This document shows, one piece after another, positions 24,401-32,219 of a stretch of 41,106 nt of DNA (the stretch's first letter is position 1; the number at the start of each line of letters is the position of its first letter). Source of the stretch: Megamonas hypermegale_A (GTDB taxonomy: Bacteria; Bacillota; Negativicutes; Selenomonadales; Selenomonadaceae). Made by a program: the position numbers and the translations under genes. The notes beneath the pieces were generated by a model. It had not been told where the DNA came from. It did not search any database and saw only the letters and a list, made by a program, of their open reading frames with translations. The stretch lies in NCBI RefSeq assembly GCF_030371585.1, contig NZ_JAUDCE010000023.1; one strand, 5' to 3'.

Positions 24401-26281
24401 AAAAAAGGATTAGCTGTACAATATGATAAAGAAGATAAATCAACAGTTACTTTAGAAGGTGCAGATGGTACAGAAATTAAAGGTTTAGCGGATGCAAGAT
24501 GGGAAGCAAATTCAAATTCAGCAGCTAGCGTAGGTCTTGTATATGAAAAAGCAGGTTCAGTTAATTGGGAGCAAGCAAATACAAACTTTTTAGGAAACAT
24601 AAAAGATTTAACTACTGCGGCTTCAACGTTAGATTCTAAAATTGGTAAGCTTACTTTTAATGGTGATAATATATTAAAAGGTACTGTAGATAACGTAACA
24701 AGTGCGATTGATACTATTAACCAACTTGTTGGTGCAGGTGGTTTTTCTAACACAACATTTTTGGGAGAAGGTTATGATTTAACAACAGCAACTAAGCAAT
24801 TAGATAGTACTATTTCAGCAATATCTCAGGCTGTTGGAGTTAGACCAAACGCTACAGGAGGACTTTCAACAGGTATTGATTTTGCAGGATTTCTTAATAT
24901 AGATGACAGTACAACTACAGTTGTTTCTGGTATGCGTGATTTGGATGGAGCTATAGGAGATCCTGAAAATTTAGCAAACAGTTCATATGCTAATTCTAAT
25001 CTTACAGATGCTATTGTAGATTTAGATGATCGTGTTAGTGCTATTGAAAATCCTGGTACGCGGGCTTTAACTAAAACAGCTAATACTTTAGCAGCAATGT
25101 CCACTTCACAAATCAGTACTCTCAATGCTATTAGCAATATGGATATGAGTACAGCTAATACTTTAGCTTCCATCAGTCCGAATGCTTTGAAGGCTGTTGC
25201 TAATCTGTCGGCTGAAAATGCTGTTGTAAGTGATGGTGAAGTGATGGGTAGTAGTGCAGCAAATTCTGAACCTACAAGAATCCCAGAACCAGGATATAAT
25301 TATGATGGTGATTTCAATGTTGGTGGCACATTAAAAGTAACTGACGATGCTACATTTGATAAAAATGTTAATGTTGGCGGCAAACTTGATGTAAAAGGTG
25401 AAGCTAACTTCCATGAAAAAGCAACATTTGATAAAGACGTAAGTATCGGTGGTACTCTTGAAATGAACGGTAATAGAATTACTGGATTAGCAGCAGGTAA
25501 AGAAGATACTGATGCGGTTAACGTTAGTCAGCTTAATGAAGTAAGACAGGATGTTGCTGATAACCGTACTGCTATCAATACAATGGGCAATCAGGTTAAC
25601 AGATTGAGCAATCGTATTGATAAAGTCGGTGCCGGTGCGGCAGCTCTCGCAGCTCTTCATCCGCTCGATTTCGACCCGGATGATAAACTGAGCTTTGCAG
25701 CAGGCTACGGTAACTATGCCGGTGAAAATGCAGTGGCAGTAGGTGCATTCTATCAGCCGAACGAAGATACGATGTTCAGTGTAGGCGGTACTTTCGGCAA
25801 TGACGAAAACATGGTCAATGCAGGTGTAAGCTTCAAACTCGGTCAAAAGAGCAATGTATCGCGCAGTCGTGTATCGATGGCGAAAGAACTCGTTTCGCTC
25901 CGTGATGAAGTGGCACAGCTGAAAGCACTCATGGCTCATGCAGGTATCCTGCCGTCGAACGGTCAGTTCGATACGAGCGCGCTCTTCCCGGATGTTCCGG
26001 AAAATCACTGGGCATATGAATACGTGCATGAACTCGGCCGACTTGGTATTCTGGAAGGCTATGCTGACGGCAACTTTGAAGGCGACCGCATGATGACGCG
26101 CTATGAAATGGCGGCAATCGTATATCGTGCAATGCAGAAAGGTGTAAATATCGACAGCAGAATGCTGAAAGAATTCGAACCGGAACTGAAATTAATCCGT
26201 GTTGATGTAGTAGCTCGCGATGATAACGGCAATCCGACGATTGAACGTGTTCGCGTAAACGAAGACACGCAGCAAGCTTAA
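21461..26281 (+). CDS. trimeric autotransporter adhesin, stalk, YadA anchor and C-terminal SLH domain (frame-shifted remainder)
   Basis: About 1606 residues continuing the adhesin in frame +2, lacking its own plausible start. Contains stalk and neck motifs (AVNGSQMFALEAK; TNVANGVNPSDAVNFSQL; TNVANGVAPSDAVNFSQL; DPEDAVNKEYVDKFF; TDAVNVSQLNEVR), a coiled coil, then the YadA membrane-anchor barrel (nt ~25687-25848, LSFAAGYGNYAGENAVAVGAF ... GVSFKLG). Instead of ending there, it adds a coiled coil (ELVSLRDEVAQLKALM) and one SLH domain (nt ~25986-26150, FPDVPENHWAYEYV ... MMTRYEMAAIVYRAM), which would lie in the periplasm and grip peptidoglycan. With one GCTGTTA copy, the two parts join into a 2110-residue protein. 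The stalk is AT-rich, the ends are not. Confidence 0.85.
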   Translation, partial: AVNGSQMFALEAKTDHIEHVTTPEGTDYTTVEGTKFGNDGTITNVSDTFTVSTDGTTKINNVVIGNEDSSAINVGDGDFVVYDSGSFQAAGRNFIVNQQGEMTAPKATIDNVVIDNNEVTGLKNTAWTPNTVDYSKSDKAATEAQLKTVSDEAEKHTTVQSGKNVTVQETTTDGHLDYTVNLNDDITLGDVNGNNIHLDGTNGNVTATGNITTETGEVKANTFANTNGSFKVDGSGNVSAVDITSIGDVKANTFANNTETFVVDEDGNVTADNVTANGNITTETGEVKAKTFANTGNTFSVNADGDVSAVDVTATGDIKGKTLANTNGSFKVDGSGNVSAVDITSIGDVKANTFANNTETFVVDEDGNVTADNVTANGNITTETGEVKAKTFANTGNTFSVNADGDVGAVDVTATGDIKGKTLANTNGSFKVDGSGNVTANSVIGLTNTTLDVENFATVGRAATEEQLKTVSDNAAAAHTAVTVNGGTVASENPNYTNGNLQLSQSVNKITGKTTYDVKLNDNIILASSDQTKSVNIDGTEGSITLSADAGKAPIEINAAQGTITGLQSVVSDDNWSTFMNNADNTGRVATENDLRTVAQHSVLYDTDNDGVNYNQITLAGEEYNNGNGGTTITNVANGVNPSDAVNFSQLTEVKNAENYVTSGSIGTDGTLTLKRIQGGDVTISGLSDYISGHDSYVTNATLNGNTLTIERNQGLGNLTVDLSDLTGSGTDYQVVVNPTGGSNGVYSVDADGNLKLTVQDMNNPQAEAKEVSIRGIAQKSYVDNKFTEVNNNITTINGALDGAVMYDKSGDSYDKNKITLAGTTYNAEDKTGGTTITNVANGVAPSDAVNFSQLKDVQQSIKTYTAGEGISIADDTNEISVDAGDGLTFDTTAGKVGQLKVALKEDETNLVVDNTGLSLSKDLTGLENVSSKKVIVGAKIGVAGITIDEKKITGLDIASISDPEDAVNKEYVDKFFDPDKKGLAVQYDKEDKSTVTLEGADGTEIKGLADARWEANSNSAASVGLVYEKAGSVNWEQANTNFLGNIKDLTTAASTLDSKIGKLTFNGDNILKGTVDNVTSAIDTINQLVGAGGFSNTTFLGEGYDLTTATKQLDSTISAISQAVGVRPNATGGLSTGIDFAGFLNIDDSTTTVVSGMRDLDGAIGDPENLANSSYANSNLTDAIVDLDDRVSAIENPGTRALTKTANTLAAMSTSQISTLNAISNMDMSTANTLASISPNALKAVANLSAENAVVSDGEVMGSSAANSEPTRIPEPGYNYDGDFNVGGTLKVTDDATFDKNVNVGGKLDVKGEANFHEKATFDKDVSIGGTLEMNGNRITGLAAGKEDTDAVNVSQLNEVRQDVADNRTAINTMGNQVNRLSNRIDKVGAGAAALAALHPLDFDPDDKLSFAAGYGNYAGENAVAVGAFYQPNEDTMFSVGGTFGNDENMVNAGVSFKLGQKSNVSRSRVSMAKELVSLRDEVAQLKALMAHAGILPSNGQFDTSALFPDVPENHWAYEYVHELGRLGILEGYADGNFEGDRMMTRYEMAAIVYRAMQKGVNIDSRMLKEFEPELKLIRVDVVARDDNGNPTIERVRVNEDTQQA
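22130..22777 (+). repeat. 300-bp near-identical tandem duplication in adhesin stalk
   Basis: 22130-22429 and 22430-22729 differ at only two positions (22141/22441 and 22382/22682); a third partial unit starts at 22730 and diverges about 22775. Each unit is 100 codons (segments such as ITTETGEVKAKTFANTG, VKANTFANNTETFVVDEDG). Such identity suggests a recent duplication. Confidence 0.95.
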
Positions 26282-26294
26282 TTTAATATGACAC

Positions 26295-26331
26295 AAAAAT
26301 AAGCGGCAGATTTAATCTGTCGCTTATTTTT
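26295..26331 (+). terminator. rho-independent terminator after the adhesin gene
   Basis: 16-bp stem AAAAATAAGCGGCAGA / TCTGTCGCTTATTTTT with one G-U pair and a short loop, ending in T residues. Confidence 0.9.
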
Positions 26332-26349
26332 GTATTTAAGGCGTTAATT

Positions 26350-26378
26350 TAGACAAATATTTCGCTTTAAGCTATAAT
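26350..26378 (+). promoter_or_regulatory. promoter of the PD-(D/E)XK gene
   Basis: TAGACA (26350-26355), 17-bp spacer, TATAAT (26373-26378), 20 nt before the start codon; the SD AAAGGAG is between. Confidence 0.6.
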
Positions 26379-26398
26379 GAAATAAAGGAGCTGGTGAA

Positions 26399-27325
26399 AT
26401 GAAATTCAATAGATTAAATGATTTGTATTTTAAAAGACTGCTCGGTGATAAACGTAGAAAAAACTTCACACTTAATTTTTTAAATGCGATGTTGGATAGA
26501 GATGAAAATAACTATTTTACGGATATTACATTTTTGGATAAAGATAACGAACCTGATACGATAGATGGCAAACTGTCCAAACTAGATATTCAGGCGGATA
26601 TGAATGACGGCACGCAGATAGAAATCGAAGTGCAGGTATTGCCGTTTAAACTCATGGCGGAGCGTTCACTGTTTTATTGGTCGAAAATGTATGCCGAACA
26701 GCTCAATAAAAGTGAACGGTATAAAAAACTGAAGCGGACTGTTGCCATTAATCTTTTAAATTTTGATTATCTTATTGAAGAAAAAGAATGGCACAATGTG
26801 TATGCTTTGTTAAATATTAAATCGCACAGAAAATTAACAGACCATATGGAAATTCATTTTGCGGAAATCCCGAAATTTAAACTGAAAGATATAAGAAAGA
26901 TGAGAGCCTCCGAGACGTGGATGGCGTATTTTTCCGGTAATTATGACGATAAGGAACTGGAGGAATTATCGATGAATAAACCGATTATGAAAGAAGTAAT
27001 GGATTTTGAACGTTCCTTTTTAATGGATAAGATGCAGCGGCGAGAATATGAACAGAGAGAAAAAGCACTTAGAGATTATTATTCCTATATGGACGAAACT
27101 TTTGAAGATGGCTACGATAAAGGTTTTGGTAAAGGAAAAATGGAAGGTAAAATGGAAGGTAGGATAGAAGGCAAAATGGAAGGCAGAATAGAAGGTAGAA
27201 AGGAAGGAAAAATAGAAGGAATTAATGAAATCGCTTTAAGAATGCTGAAAAGAGGAAAAGAGCTTGCTGAAATTGTTGAAGATACGGGACTTAGCATTGA
27301 AGAAGTGAAAAAATTACAGGCATAA
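26399..27325 (+). CDS. Rpn-family / PD-(D/E)XK nuclease-like transposase protein
   Basis: A 308-residue protein of the PD-(D/E)XK nuclease family transposase type (PF12784/Rpn-like): N-terminal DLYFKRLLGDKRRKNFTLNFLN, then the active-site strands with Asp63 (KLDIQADMNDG) and Glu77-Val-Gln79 (IEIEVQV), then YWSKMYAEQL, typical of the family. The C terminus has about seven 4-residue units of K/R-x-E-G type (GKMEGRIEG...) and a final helix ending TGLSIEEVKKLQA. Related Rpn proteins are nucleases that promote recombination or act in phage defence; many copies per genome are common. No IS ends were found around it. All key residues are present, so it looks intact. Confidence 0.85.
   Translation: MKFNRLNDLYFKRLLGDKRRKNFTLNFLNAMLDRDENNYFTDITFLDKDNEPDTIDGKLSKLDIQADMNDGTQIEIEVQVLPFKLMAERSLFYWSKMYAEQLNKSERYKKLKRTVAINLLNFDYLIEEKEWHNVYALLNIKSHRKLTDHMEIHFAEIPKFKLKDIRKMRASETWMAYFSGNYDDKELEELSMNKPIMKEVMDFERSFLMDKMQRREYEQREKALRDYYSYMDETFEDGYDKGFGKGKMEGKMEGRIEGKMEGRIEGRKEGKIEGINEIALRMLKRGKELAEIVEDTGLSIEEVKKLQA
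27134..27220 (+). repeat. 12-bp in-frame repeat encoding (K/R)xEG units
   Basis: About seven units of the type AAAATGGAAGGT / AGAATAGAAGGC inside the 3' end of the PD-(D/E)XK gene. Unit number can change by slippage without breaking the frame. Confidence 0.85.
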
Positions 27326-27338
27326 TTTAATGTAATAT

Positions 27339-27378
27339 AAAAAAGACTATCACATATTGTATGCGATAGTCTTTTTTT
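27339..27378. terminator. bidirectional terminator between the PD-(D/E)XK gene and thrS
   Basis: Perfect 13-bp stem AAAAAAGACTATC / GATAGTCTTTTTT with a 13-nt loop; serves both converging genes. Confidence 0.9.
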
Positions 27379-27390
27379 ATATTAATAAAT

Positions 27391-29304
27391 TTACTGTGCT
27401 TTTGTTTTGATTTCTTCGAGCAGGTTGGCGATAAACGTATCCGTATCCATCGTTACAGTGTCTTTTTCGCGGCGTTTGCGGACGGAGATGTTTTTGTTTT
27501 CCAGTTCGCTTTCACCGACGATTATGCTGTACGGGATTTTTTTAACCTGTGCTTCGCGGATTTTGTAGCCGATTTTTTCGTTTCGGTCGTCGACTTCCAC
27601 GCGGATGCCGAGGTCGAACATTTTGCGTTTGATTTCATAAGCATAATCGGCGTATTTGTCGCTGATTGGCAGGATTTTTACCTGAACAGGAGCGAGCCAA
27701 GCCGGGAATGCACCGGCGTAGTTTTCAATCAGGATACCGATAAAGCGTTCGATACTGCCGTATACAACGCGGTGTATCATTACCGGGCGGTGTTTCTGTC
27801 CGTCTTCTCCGACGTATGTCAGGTCGAATTTTTCCGGCATGAGCATATCGAGCTGGATTGTACCGCACTGCCAAGTACGGCCGATGGAGTCAGTTAAGTG
27901 GAAGTCGATTTTCGGGCCGTAGAAAGCGCCGTCGCCTTCGTTTACGACGTATTTCAAGCCGCGGTGTTCAAGGGCGTTTCTGAGAGCATTCGTTGCCTGT
28001 TCCCAGATTTCGTCCGAGCCCATAGAGTCGTCCGGGCGCGTGCTGAGTTCGGCATGGTACGTCAGACCGAATGTGCTGTATACCTGGTCGAACAGGTCGA
28101 TTGTTTTCTGGATTTCGCCTTCAATCTGGGACGGAAGCATGAAGATATGCGCATCGTCCTGCGTGAAGTTGCGTACGCGCATCAGGCCGTGCAGTGCGCC
28201 GGACAGTTCGTGGCGGTGAACAAGGCCGAGTTCGCCGAGACGCAGCGGCAGGTCGCGGTAGCTGTGCTGCTGTGTGAGGTATACGAGCATACCGCCCGGG
28301 CAGTTCATCGGTTTGATAGCGTAGTCTTCACCGTCGATTTTTGTGAAGTACATATTTTCTTTGTAATGGTCCCAATGGCCGGAAGTTTCCCAGAGTTTGC
28401 GGTTCAAAATCATCGGCGTTTTGATTTCCTGATAGCCGAATTTGCGGTGAACTTCGCGCCAATAGTTGATGAGTTCGTTGCGGATTACCATGCCGTTCGG
28501 ATGGAAGAACGGGAAGCCCGGGCCTTCTTCGTGCAGGCTGAACAGGTCGAGTTCTTTGCCGAGTTTGCGGTGGTCGCGTTTGGCTGCTTCCTCGAGCATT
28601 TTTAAATAAGCGTCGAGGTCGGCCTGTTTTTCAAATGCCGTGCCGTAAATGCGCTGGAGCATTTTGTTCTTTTCGCTACCGCGCCAGTAAGCACCGGCTA
28701 CCGATTGCAGTTTCAATGCTTTTACCTTGCCTGTGGATACAACGTGCGGACCGGCGCACAGGTCGGTGAAATCGCCCTGCGTGTACATCGTAATCATGGC
28801 GTCTTCCGGCAGGTCGTTGATTAATTCGATTTTATACGTTTCGCCTTCGGCATTGAAAAAGTCGAGTGCTTCCTGACGTGTAACTTCCTTGCGGACAATC
28901 GGCAGGTTTTCCTTGACGATTTTTTTCATTTCCTTTTCGATTTTCAGCAAATCTTCATTGTTGAGCTGATGGTCCATGTCGAAATCGTAGTAAAAACCGT
29001 TGTCGATAGCAGGACCGATAGCCAGTTTCACATTTTTATCGCCGTAAAGACGTTTAACAGCCTGCGCCATGATATGAGCTGCACTGTGGCGCAGCGCCCA
29101 GCGGCCGTCGGCATCGTCGAATGTCAGTACGTCAATCTGATGGTCGCCGTCAATAACGGTCGTCAAATCTTTCGTTTCGCCGTCGATTTTGCAGGCGAGG
29201 GCTTTTTTTGCCAGAGAATTGCTTAAGTTTTTTACAAAATCAAGAACGCTCGTACCGTTTTCTACTTCACGAACGGCACCGTCTTTTAAAGTGATTTTTG
29301 CCAT
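27391..29304 (-). CDS. thrS: threonyl-tRNA synthetase
   Basis: A 637-residue class II synthetase. TGS domain (1-~62), editing domain with HSAAH (His73, His77) and the DLCAGPHV segment, catalytic core with zinc ligand Cys335 in MNCPGGMLV, motif 2 LGLVHRHELSGALHGLMRVR, and the C-terminal anticodon-binding domain (~540-637, VKILPISDKYADYAYEI). It charges tRNA-Thr and deacylates Ser-tRNA-Thr. SD AGGAGG before ATG at 29304 (minus strand). Expression is controlled by the T-box leader upstream. The gene is monocistronic, ending in a bidirectional terminator. Confidence 0.98.
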   Translation of the reverse strand: MAKITLKDGAVREVENGTSVLDFVKNLSNSLAKKALACKIDGETKDLTTVIDGDHQIDVLTFDDADGRWALRHSAAHIMAQAVKRLYGDKNVKLAIGPAIDNGFYYDFDMDHQLNNEDLLKIEKEMKKIVKENLPIVRKEVTRQEALDFFNAEGETYKIELINDLPEDAMITMYTQGDFTDLCAGPHVVSTGKVKALKLQSVAGAYWRGSEKNKMLQRIYGTAFEKQADLDAYLKMLEEAAKRDHRKLGKELDLFSLHEEGPGFPFFHPNGMVIRNELINYWREVHRKFGYQEIKTPMILNRKLWETSGHWDHYKENMYFTKIDGEDYAIKPMNCPGGMLVYLTQQHSYRDLPLRLGELGLVHRHELSGALHGLMRVRNFTQDDAHIFMLPSQIEGEIQKTIDLFDQVYSTFGLTYHAELSTRPDDSMGSDEIWEQATNALRNALEHRGLKYVVNEGDGAFYGPKIDFHLTDSIGRTWQCGTIQLDMLMPEKFDLTYVGEDGQKHRPVMIHRVVYGSIERFIGILIENYAGAFPAWLAPVQVKILPISDKYADYAYEIKRKMFDLGIRVEVDDRNEKIGYKIREAQVKKIPYSIIVGESELENKNISVRKRREKDTVTMDTDTFIANLLEEIKTKAQ

Positions 29305-29325
29305 TATAAATAACCTCCTAAAAAT

Positions 29326-29583
29326 AAAAAAAGCCCCATCCCGAAAGGGACGAGGCTATAACTTCGCGGTTCCACCCTGTTTGTTATATTCGTATAAATA
29401 TAACCAGCTTGAAATGATAACGGATACTATCCGGCAGGGCTTACTGAATTATTCGGTTCAGCCGTGCAGTTTGAAAGTGGTAATCGTAAAAGATGTTTAA
29501 GAAGCTCGCAGCCAATGCTTCTCTCTCTGCAAACACTGCTTTTACAATCGTGTCTTTCGCATTACTTTTAACTTATTGAGTGT
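29326..29583 (-). promoter_or_regulatory. T-box riboswitch leader of thrS (threonine, specifier ACC)
   Basis: On the minus strand the leader holds the T-box motif AGGGTGGAACCGCG (29365-29378) and a terminator hairpin AGCCTCGTCCC / GGGATGGGGCT followed by T7 (29326-29357), the competing structure. Upstream is a long Stem I region with GAGAGAGAAGC...GCTTCT at its apex and a specifier-loop sequence GATT-ACC-AC, giving ACC (29479-29481), a Thr codon followed by the usual A. Uncharged tRNA-Thr should stabilise the antiterminator and switch on thrS. Confidence 0.92.
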
Positions 29584-29589
29584 ACCCTC

Positions 29590-29618
29590 ATTATAATCAA
29601 CAGATTTATTCATGTCAA
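29590..29618 (-). promoter_or_regulatory. thrS promoter
   Basis: On the minus strand TTGACA (29613-29618), 17-bp spacer, TATAAT (29590-29595): a consensus promoter directly before the T-box leader. Confidence 0.9.
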
Positions 29619-29674
29619 GCGCAGGCTGTTTATTTTTATCTATAATTTTTGTTAAAATTAATGTAATACACTTA

Positions 29675-29796
29675 TGGTGTTAGTTAATTTTTCAAAGCAG
29701 TATGATAGTTTATATTTAGTGAGGTTAAGTGACAACATCGAATGAATATAAACTATTATACTGCTGGCTTAAAGGCTCGATGTTTTACTAGCACAA
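29675..29796 (+). repeat. 121/122-bp hairpin repeat element, copy B, upstream of ydcF
   Basis: Left arm 29697-29716 (GCAGTATGATAGTTTATATT) pairs with 29745-29764 around a 28-nt loop (29717-29744) almost identical to copies A and C. The right flank ends CTAGCACAA; the left end, TGGTGTTAGTTAA, matches the complement of the right end at 10 of 13 positions. It ends 31 nt before the ydcF start codon. A TATAAT (29801-29806) follows just outside it. Confidence 0.8.
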
Positions 29797-29827
29797 CGGG
29801 TATAATACATTGAAAGGCAGTGATAAT

Positions 29828-30631
29828 ATGGAAAAGTGTGATGTTGTTTCCGCAGCGGAGCGTTTAAATATTTTGGAGGATTTTTTGGCGAAAAGGGATT
29901 TAAAGGAATTGACGCAGGCGGCTTTGCAGGAGAAATACAAGATAAAGCAGGTTGATGTGCTGATTTTGTTCGGCGGCTGTATTCCCGAAGGCTGTGAGGT
30001 TTTTTATCAGGCTTACAGGAATAATTTTGCCAAGCATTATATGATAGTCGGCAGTGCAGGCCATACGACGGCTTCACTGCGGCAGAAAATGCAGCCGGTT
30101 CTGCCGAATTTCAGTACGGCGGATAAAAGTGAAGCGGAAATTATGCAGGCGTATCTGAAGCAGAAATATAATATGGAAAACTGCATTTTGGAAACGAAAT
30201 CGACAAATTGCGGCAATAATGTAACTAATGCACTGGCAAAGCTTGACGAACTAAACATAAAGCCGCAGACGATTGCGTTCATTCAGGATGCGACAATGCA
30301 GCACAGAATGGAAGCCGGTTTTCGGAAATATGCAGGTGGCGTAAAGTTGATTAATTTTGCCGGATACAAACTGTATTTTACAGTGAAAGATAATAAGCTG
30401 GCACTGACGGATAACAATCTTTGGGGCATGTGGAGCAGAGATAAGTATATCGAGCTGCTGCTGGGCGAAATACCGCGCCTGCGGGATGACAAAGACGGCT
30501 ACGGCCCGAACGGAAAGGATTTTATCGCTCACGTCGATATTCCCGCAGAAGTGGAAACGGCGTTTAGAAAATTGAAACTACAATTAAAAATTGATATAAG
30601 AAAAGCTGATAAACAATTTGCTACTAAATAG
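29828..30631 (+). CDS. ydcF: YdcF family protein (DUF218)
   Basis: A 267-residue protein, length and motif order very like Escherichia coli YdcF (266 residues): VDVLILFGGCIPE, SAGHTTASL, ETKSTNCGNNV, QDATMQHRMEAGF, LWGMWSRDKYIELLLGEIP and DGYGPNGKDFIAHVDIPAEV. YdcF has a DUF218 Rossmann-like domain; E. coli YdcF has been reported to bind S-adenosylmethionine, but no reaction is settled. No signal peptide, so cytoplasmic. ATG 29828 with AAAGG 10 nt upstream is preferred to TTG 29810. The gene is bracketed by repeat copy B upstream and by a hairpin-rich repeat that begins at its stop codon. Confidence 0.88.
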   Translation: MEKCDVVSAAERLNILEDFLAKRDLKELTQAALQEKYKIKQVDVLILFGGCIPEGCEVFYQAYRNNFAKHYMIVGSAGHTTASLRQKMQPVLPNFSTADKSEAEIMQAYLKQKYNMENCILETKSTNCGNNVTNALAKLDELNIKPQTIAFIQDATMQHRMEAGFRKYAGGVKLINFAGYKLYFTVKDNKLALTDNNLWGMWSRDKYIELLLGEIPRLRDDKDGYGPNGKDFIAHVDIPAEVETAFRKLKLQLKIDIRKADKQFATK

Positions 30632-31126
30632 AAAGTGCCGGTGCGGCACAATATATGTAAAAAAGATATATTTCTTAATTTATTCTTATATTGCGCCGGG
30701 CAATTTTTCTTTGAGAGCAAAGAAAAGTTGCCGAAAAAGAAACCCTTTAATTCGTAGCCCATAAGAGATTTTCACTTTAAAAAGAAAAAGATTTAGATAT
30801 AACGTTTAAAAACTCGCTTACGCTCAAACATTTAAACTAAAAACATATCTAAATCTTTTTCTTTTTAATAGCTAAAGCTACCGTGAAAATGCTCTAACAT
30901 GGATGAAAGTTTTGGCATGAATGGCAAATTACAGTGTCAACAGCTCAATTTAACTTCCTACTGGAAACGGAATGCACGAGCCGAATTCCAAACGTTTCGA
31001 GCCGGTGTACCGTTTCTTTTTAAATAAGAGTTGCGAAGGCTCGCCCAGTGCAGCGTTAGCGAAACGTTAAAAGGTTTTTTTCTTTTTGGTTCGTTTTTCT
31101 TTTGACCTTTCAAAAGAAAAATGAAC
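30631..31126. repeat. about 0.5-kb hairpin-rich, non-coding repeat region
   Basis: No gene. Contains in order: a small hairpin GTGCCG-gtg-CGGCAC (30635-30649); a 57-bp segment repeated at 41051; a perfect 9-bp hairpin TTTTCTTTG-agag-CAAAGAAAA (30705-30726) inside an outer GGCAA/TTGCC stem; a 24-bp inverted repeat (30777-30800 / 30845-30868) with a 44-nt loop; GAAACGG...CCGTTTC (about 30964-31017); and a 17-bp hairpin (31089-31105 / 31110-31126) 4 nt from the cobD stop. The outer parts (about 30704-30750 and 31070-31122) resemble each other's reverse complement, like long terminal inverted repeats. Confidence 0.75.
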
Positions 31127-31130
31127 AATA

Positions 31131-32219
31131 TCATTCCGGCAGGACTTGCGCCAGTGCGTCAATCAGCGCATCGTTTTCCTGACGTGTCCGCACGGCAAAA
31201 CGGACGAAGTTTTCATCAAGTCCAGGATAATTGGCACAGTTGCGGATGATTATATTGTAATCCAATAGTTTTTGGCGCAGCTCTGTTGCTGTGAGCCCCG
31301 TTTTGGCAATGTTGACCAGAATGAAATTGACGGTCGGTTCGTAGACTTTCAGCGTCTTGAATTCCGACAGTTCCTCAAACAGATAGTTTATTTCCGTGCG
31401 GGTGTAGGTGCGGCTGCGTCTTTGGTACGTTTTGTCATCGAGTGCGGCAAGGCCGGCTGCCTGCGCCAGTGAATTTACGTTCCAGATGTCTTTGGCGGCG
31501 TACAGCGGGTCGAGCACTTCGCGGTCGGTTGCAGCAAAGCCGAGTCTGAGCCCCGGAACGGCATAAAATTTCGTCAGCGAATGCAGTACCATGAGGTTGT
31601 GATATTTTTCTACAAGCGGCAGTACGGAGAAAGCTTCGCTCGTCTTAATGAAATCCATGAACGATTCATCGACGACGACGTAACAGCCGTTGTTTTCCGC
31701 ATGGTCAATCAGAAGTTCCATGTCCTCTTTAAGATACAGTGTGCCGGTCGGATTGTTCGGATTGCCGATAAATAATAAATCATTGCCTTTGATATTGACG
31801 ATTATGTCGCGCATCGGCGAGTTGAAATCGAGTTTTTCTTCGAGCATGGCATAGCGGATATTGGCACCGGCGGCGCGGGCGGCGCGTTCGTATTCGCTGA
31901 AGCCCGGCGATACAATTAGGGCGTTTTGCGGTTTTAAAATATGGCATAGCGTATAGATGAGCTCGACAGCGCCGTTGCCGACGATGACTTTATCGCTGTC
32001 GATATTGTAGACTTCGCCGATTTTGGCGCGTAAATCCTGCGCGTTCGGCTGCGGATAGTGGATAATATTGTCCAAATCCGCTAAAACGGCGTTTTTTATG
32101 CTGGCGGGCAGACCGTAAGGGTTGATATTGGCGGAAAAATCCATAATGGTAGCGGCTTTATCCGCTTGTTTTTCCCGCAGTACGGCTTTGATATCGCCGC
32201 CGTGTTCAAATTTTTGCAT
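31131..32219 (-). CDS. cobD: L-threonine-O-3-phosphate decarboxylase
   Basis: A 362-residue PLP enzyme, aminotransferase fold I. The N terminus FEHGGDIKAVLREK and DFSANINPYGLP distinguish CobD from histidinol-phosphate aminotransferase; NPNNPTG (153-159) and Lys217 in SLTKFYAVPGLRLGF (Schiff base) follow. It decarboxylates L-threonine phosphate to (R)-1-aminopropan-2-yl phosphate, the linker of the cobalamin nucleotide loop. Its start abuts the stop of the threonine kinase gene (pduX), which makes its substrate; the pairing strongly supports CobD over HisC. Last gene of the six-gene minus-strand operon. Confidence 0.92.
   Translation of the reverse strand: MQKFEHGGDIKAVLREKQADKAATIMDFSANINPYGLPASIKNAVLADLDNIIHYPQPNAQDLRAKIGEVYNIDSDKVIVGNGAVELIYTLCHILKPQNALIVSPGFSEYERAARAAGANIRYAMLEEKLDFNSPMRDIIVNIKGNDLLFIGNPNNPTGTLYLKEDMELLIDHAENNGCYVVVDESFMDFIKTSEAFSVLPLVEKYHNLMVLHSLTKFYAVPGLRLGFAATDREVLDPLYAAKDIWNVNSLAQAAGLAALDDKTYQRRSRTYTRTEINYLFEELSEFKTLKVYEPTVNFILVNIAKTGLTATELRQKLLDYNIIIRNCANYPGLDENFVRFAVRTRQENDALIDALAQVLPE

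Noticed and set aside
27898..28605. 235-codon open frame on + inside thrS
   Set aside because: Antisense shadow of a highly conserved synthetase, no SD or known motif.
29675..29796. Repeat copies as integron attC sites
   Set aside because: No attC core sites (GTTRRRY with RYYYAAC) in proper places and no integrase in the window; the cassette idea rests on position only.
31089..31126. 17-bp hairpin next to the cobD stop as a rho-independent terminator
   Set aside because: On the minus strand it is followed by A-rich, not T-rich, sequence, and on + it is not followed by T; it fits better as the end of the repeat region.
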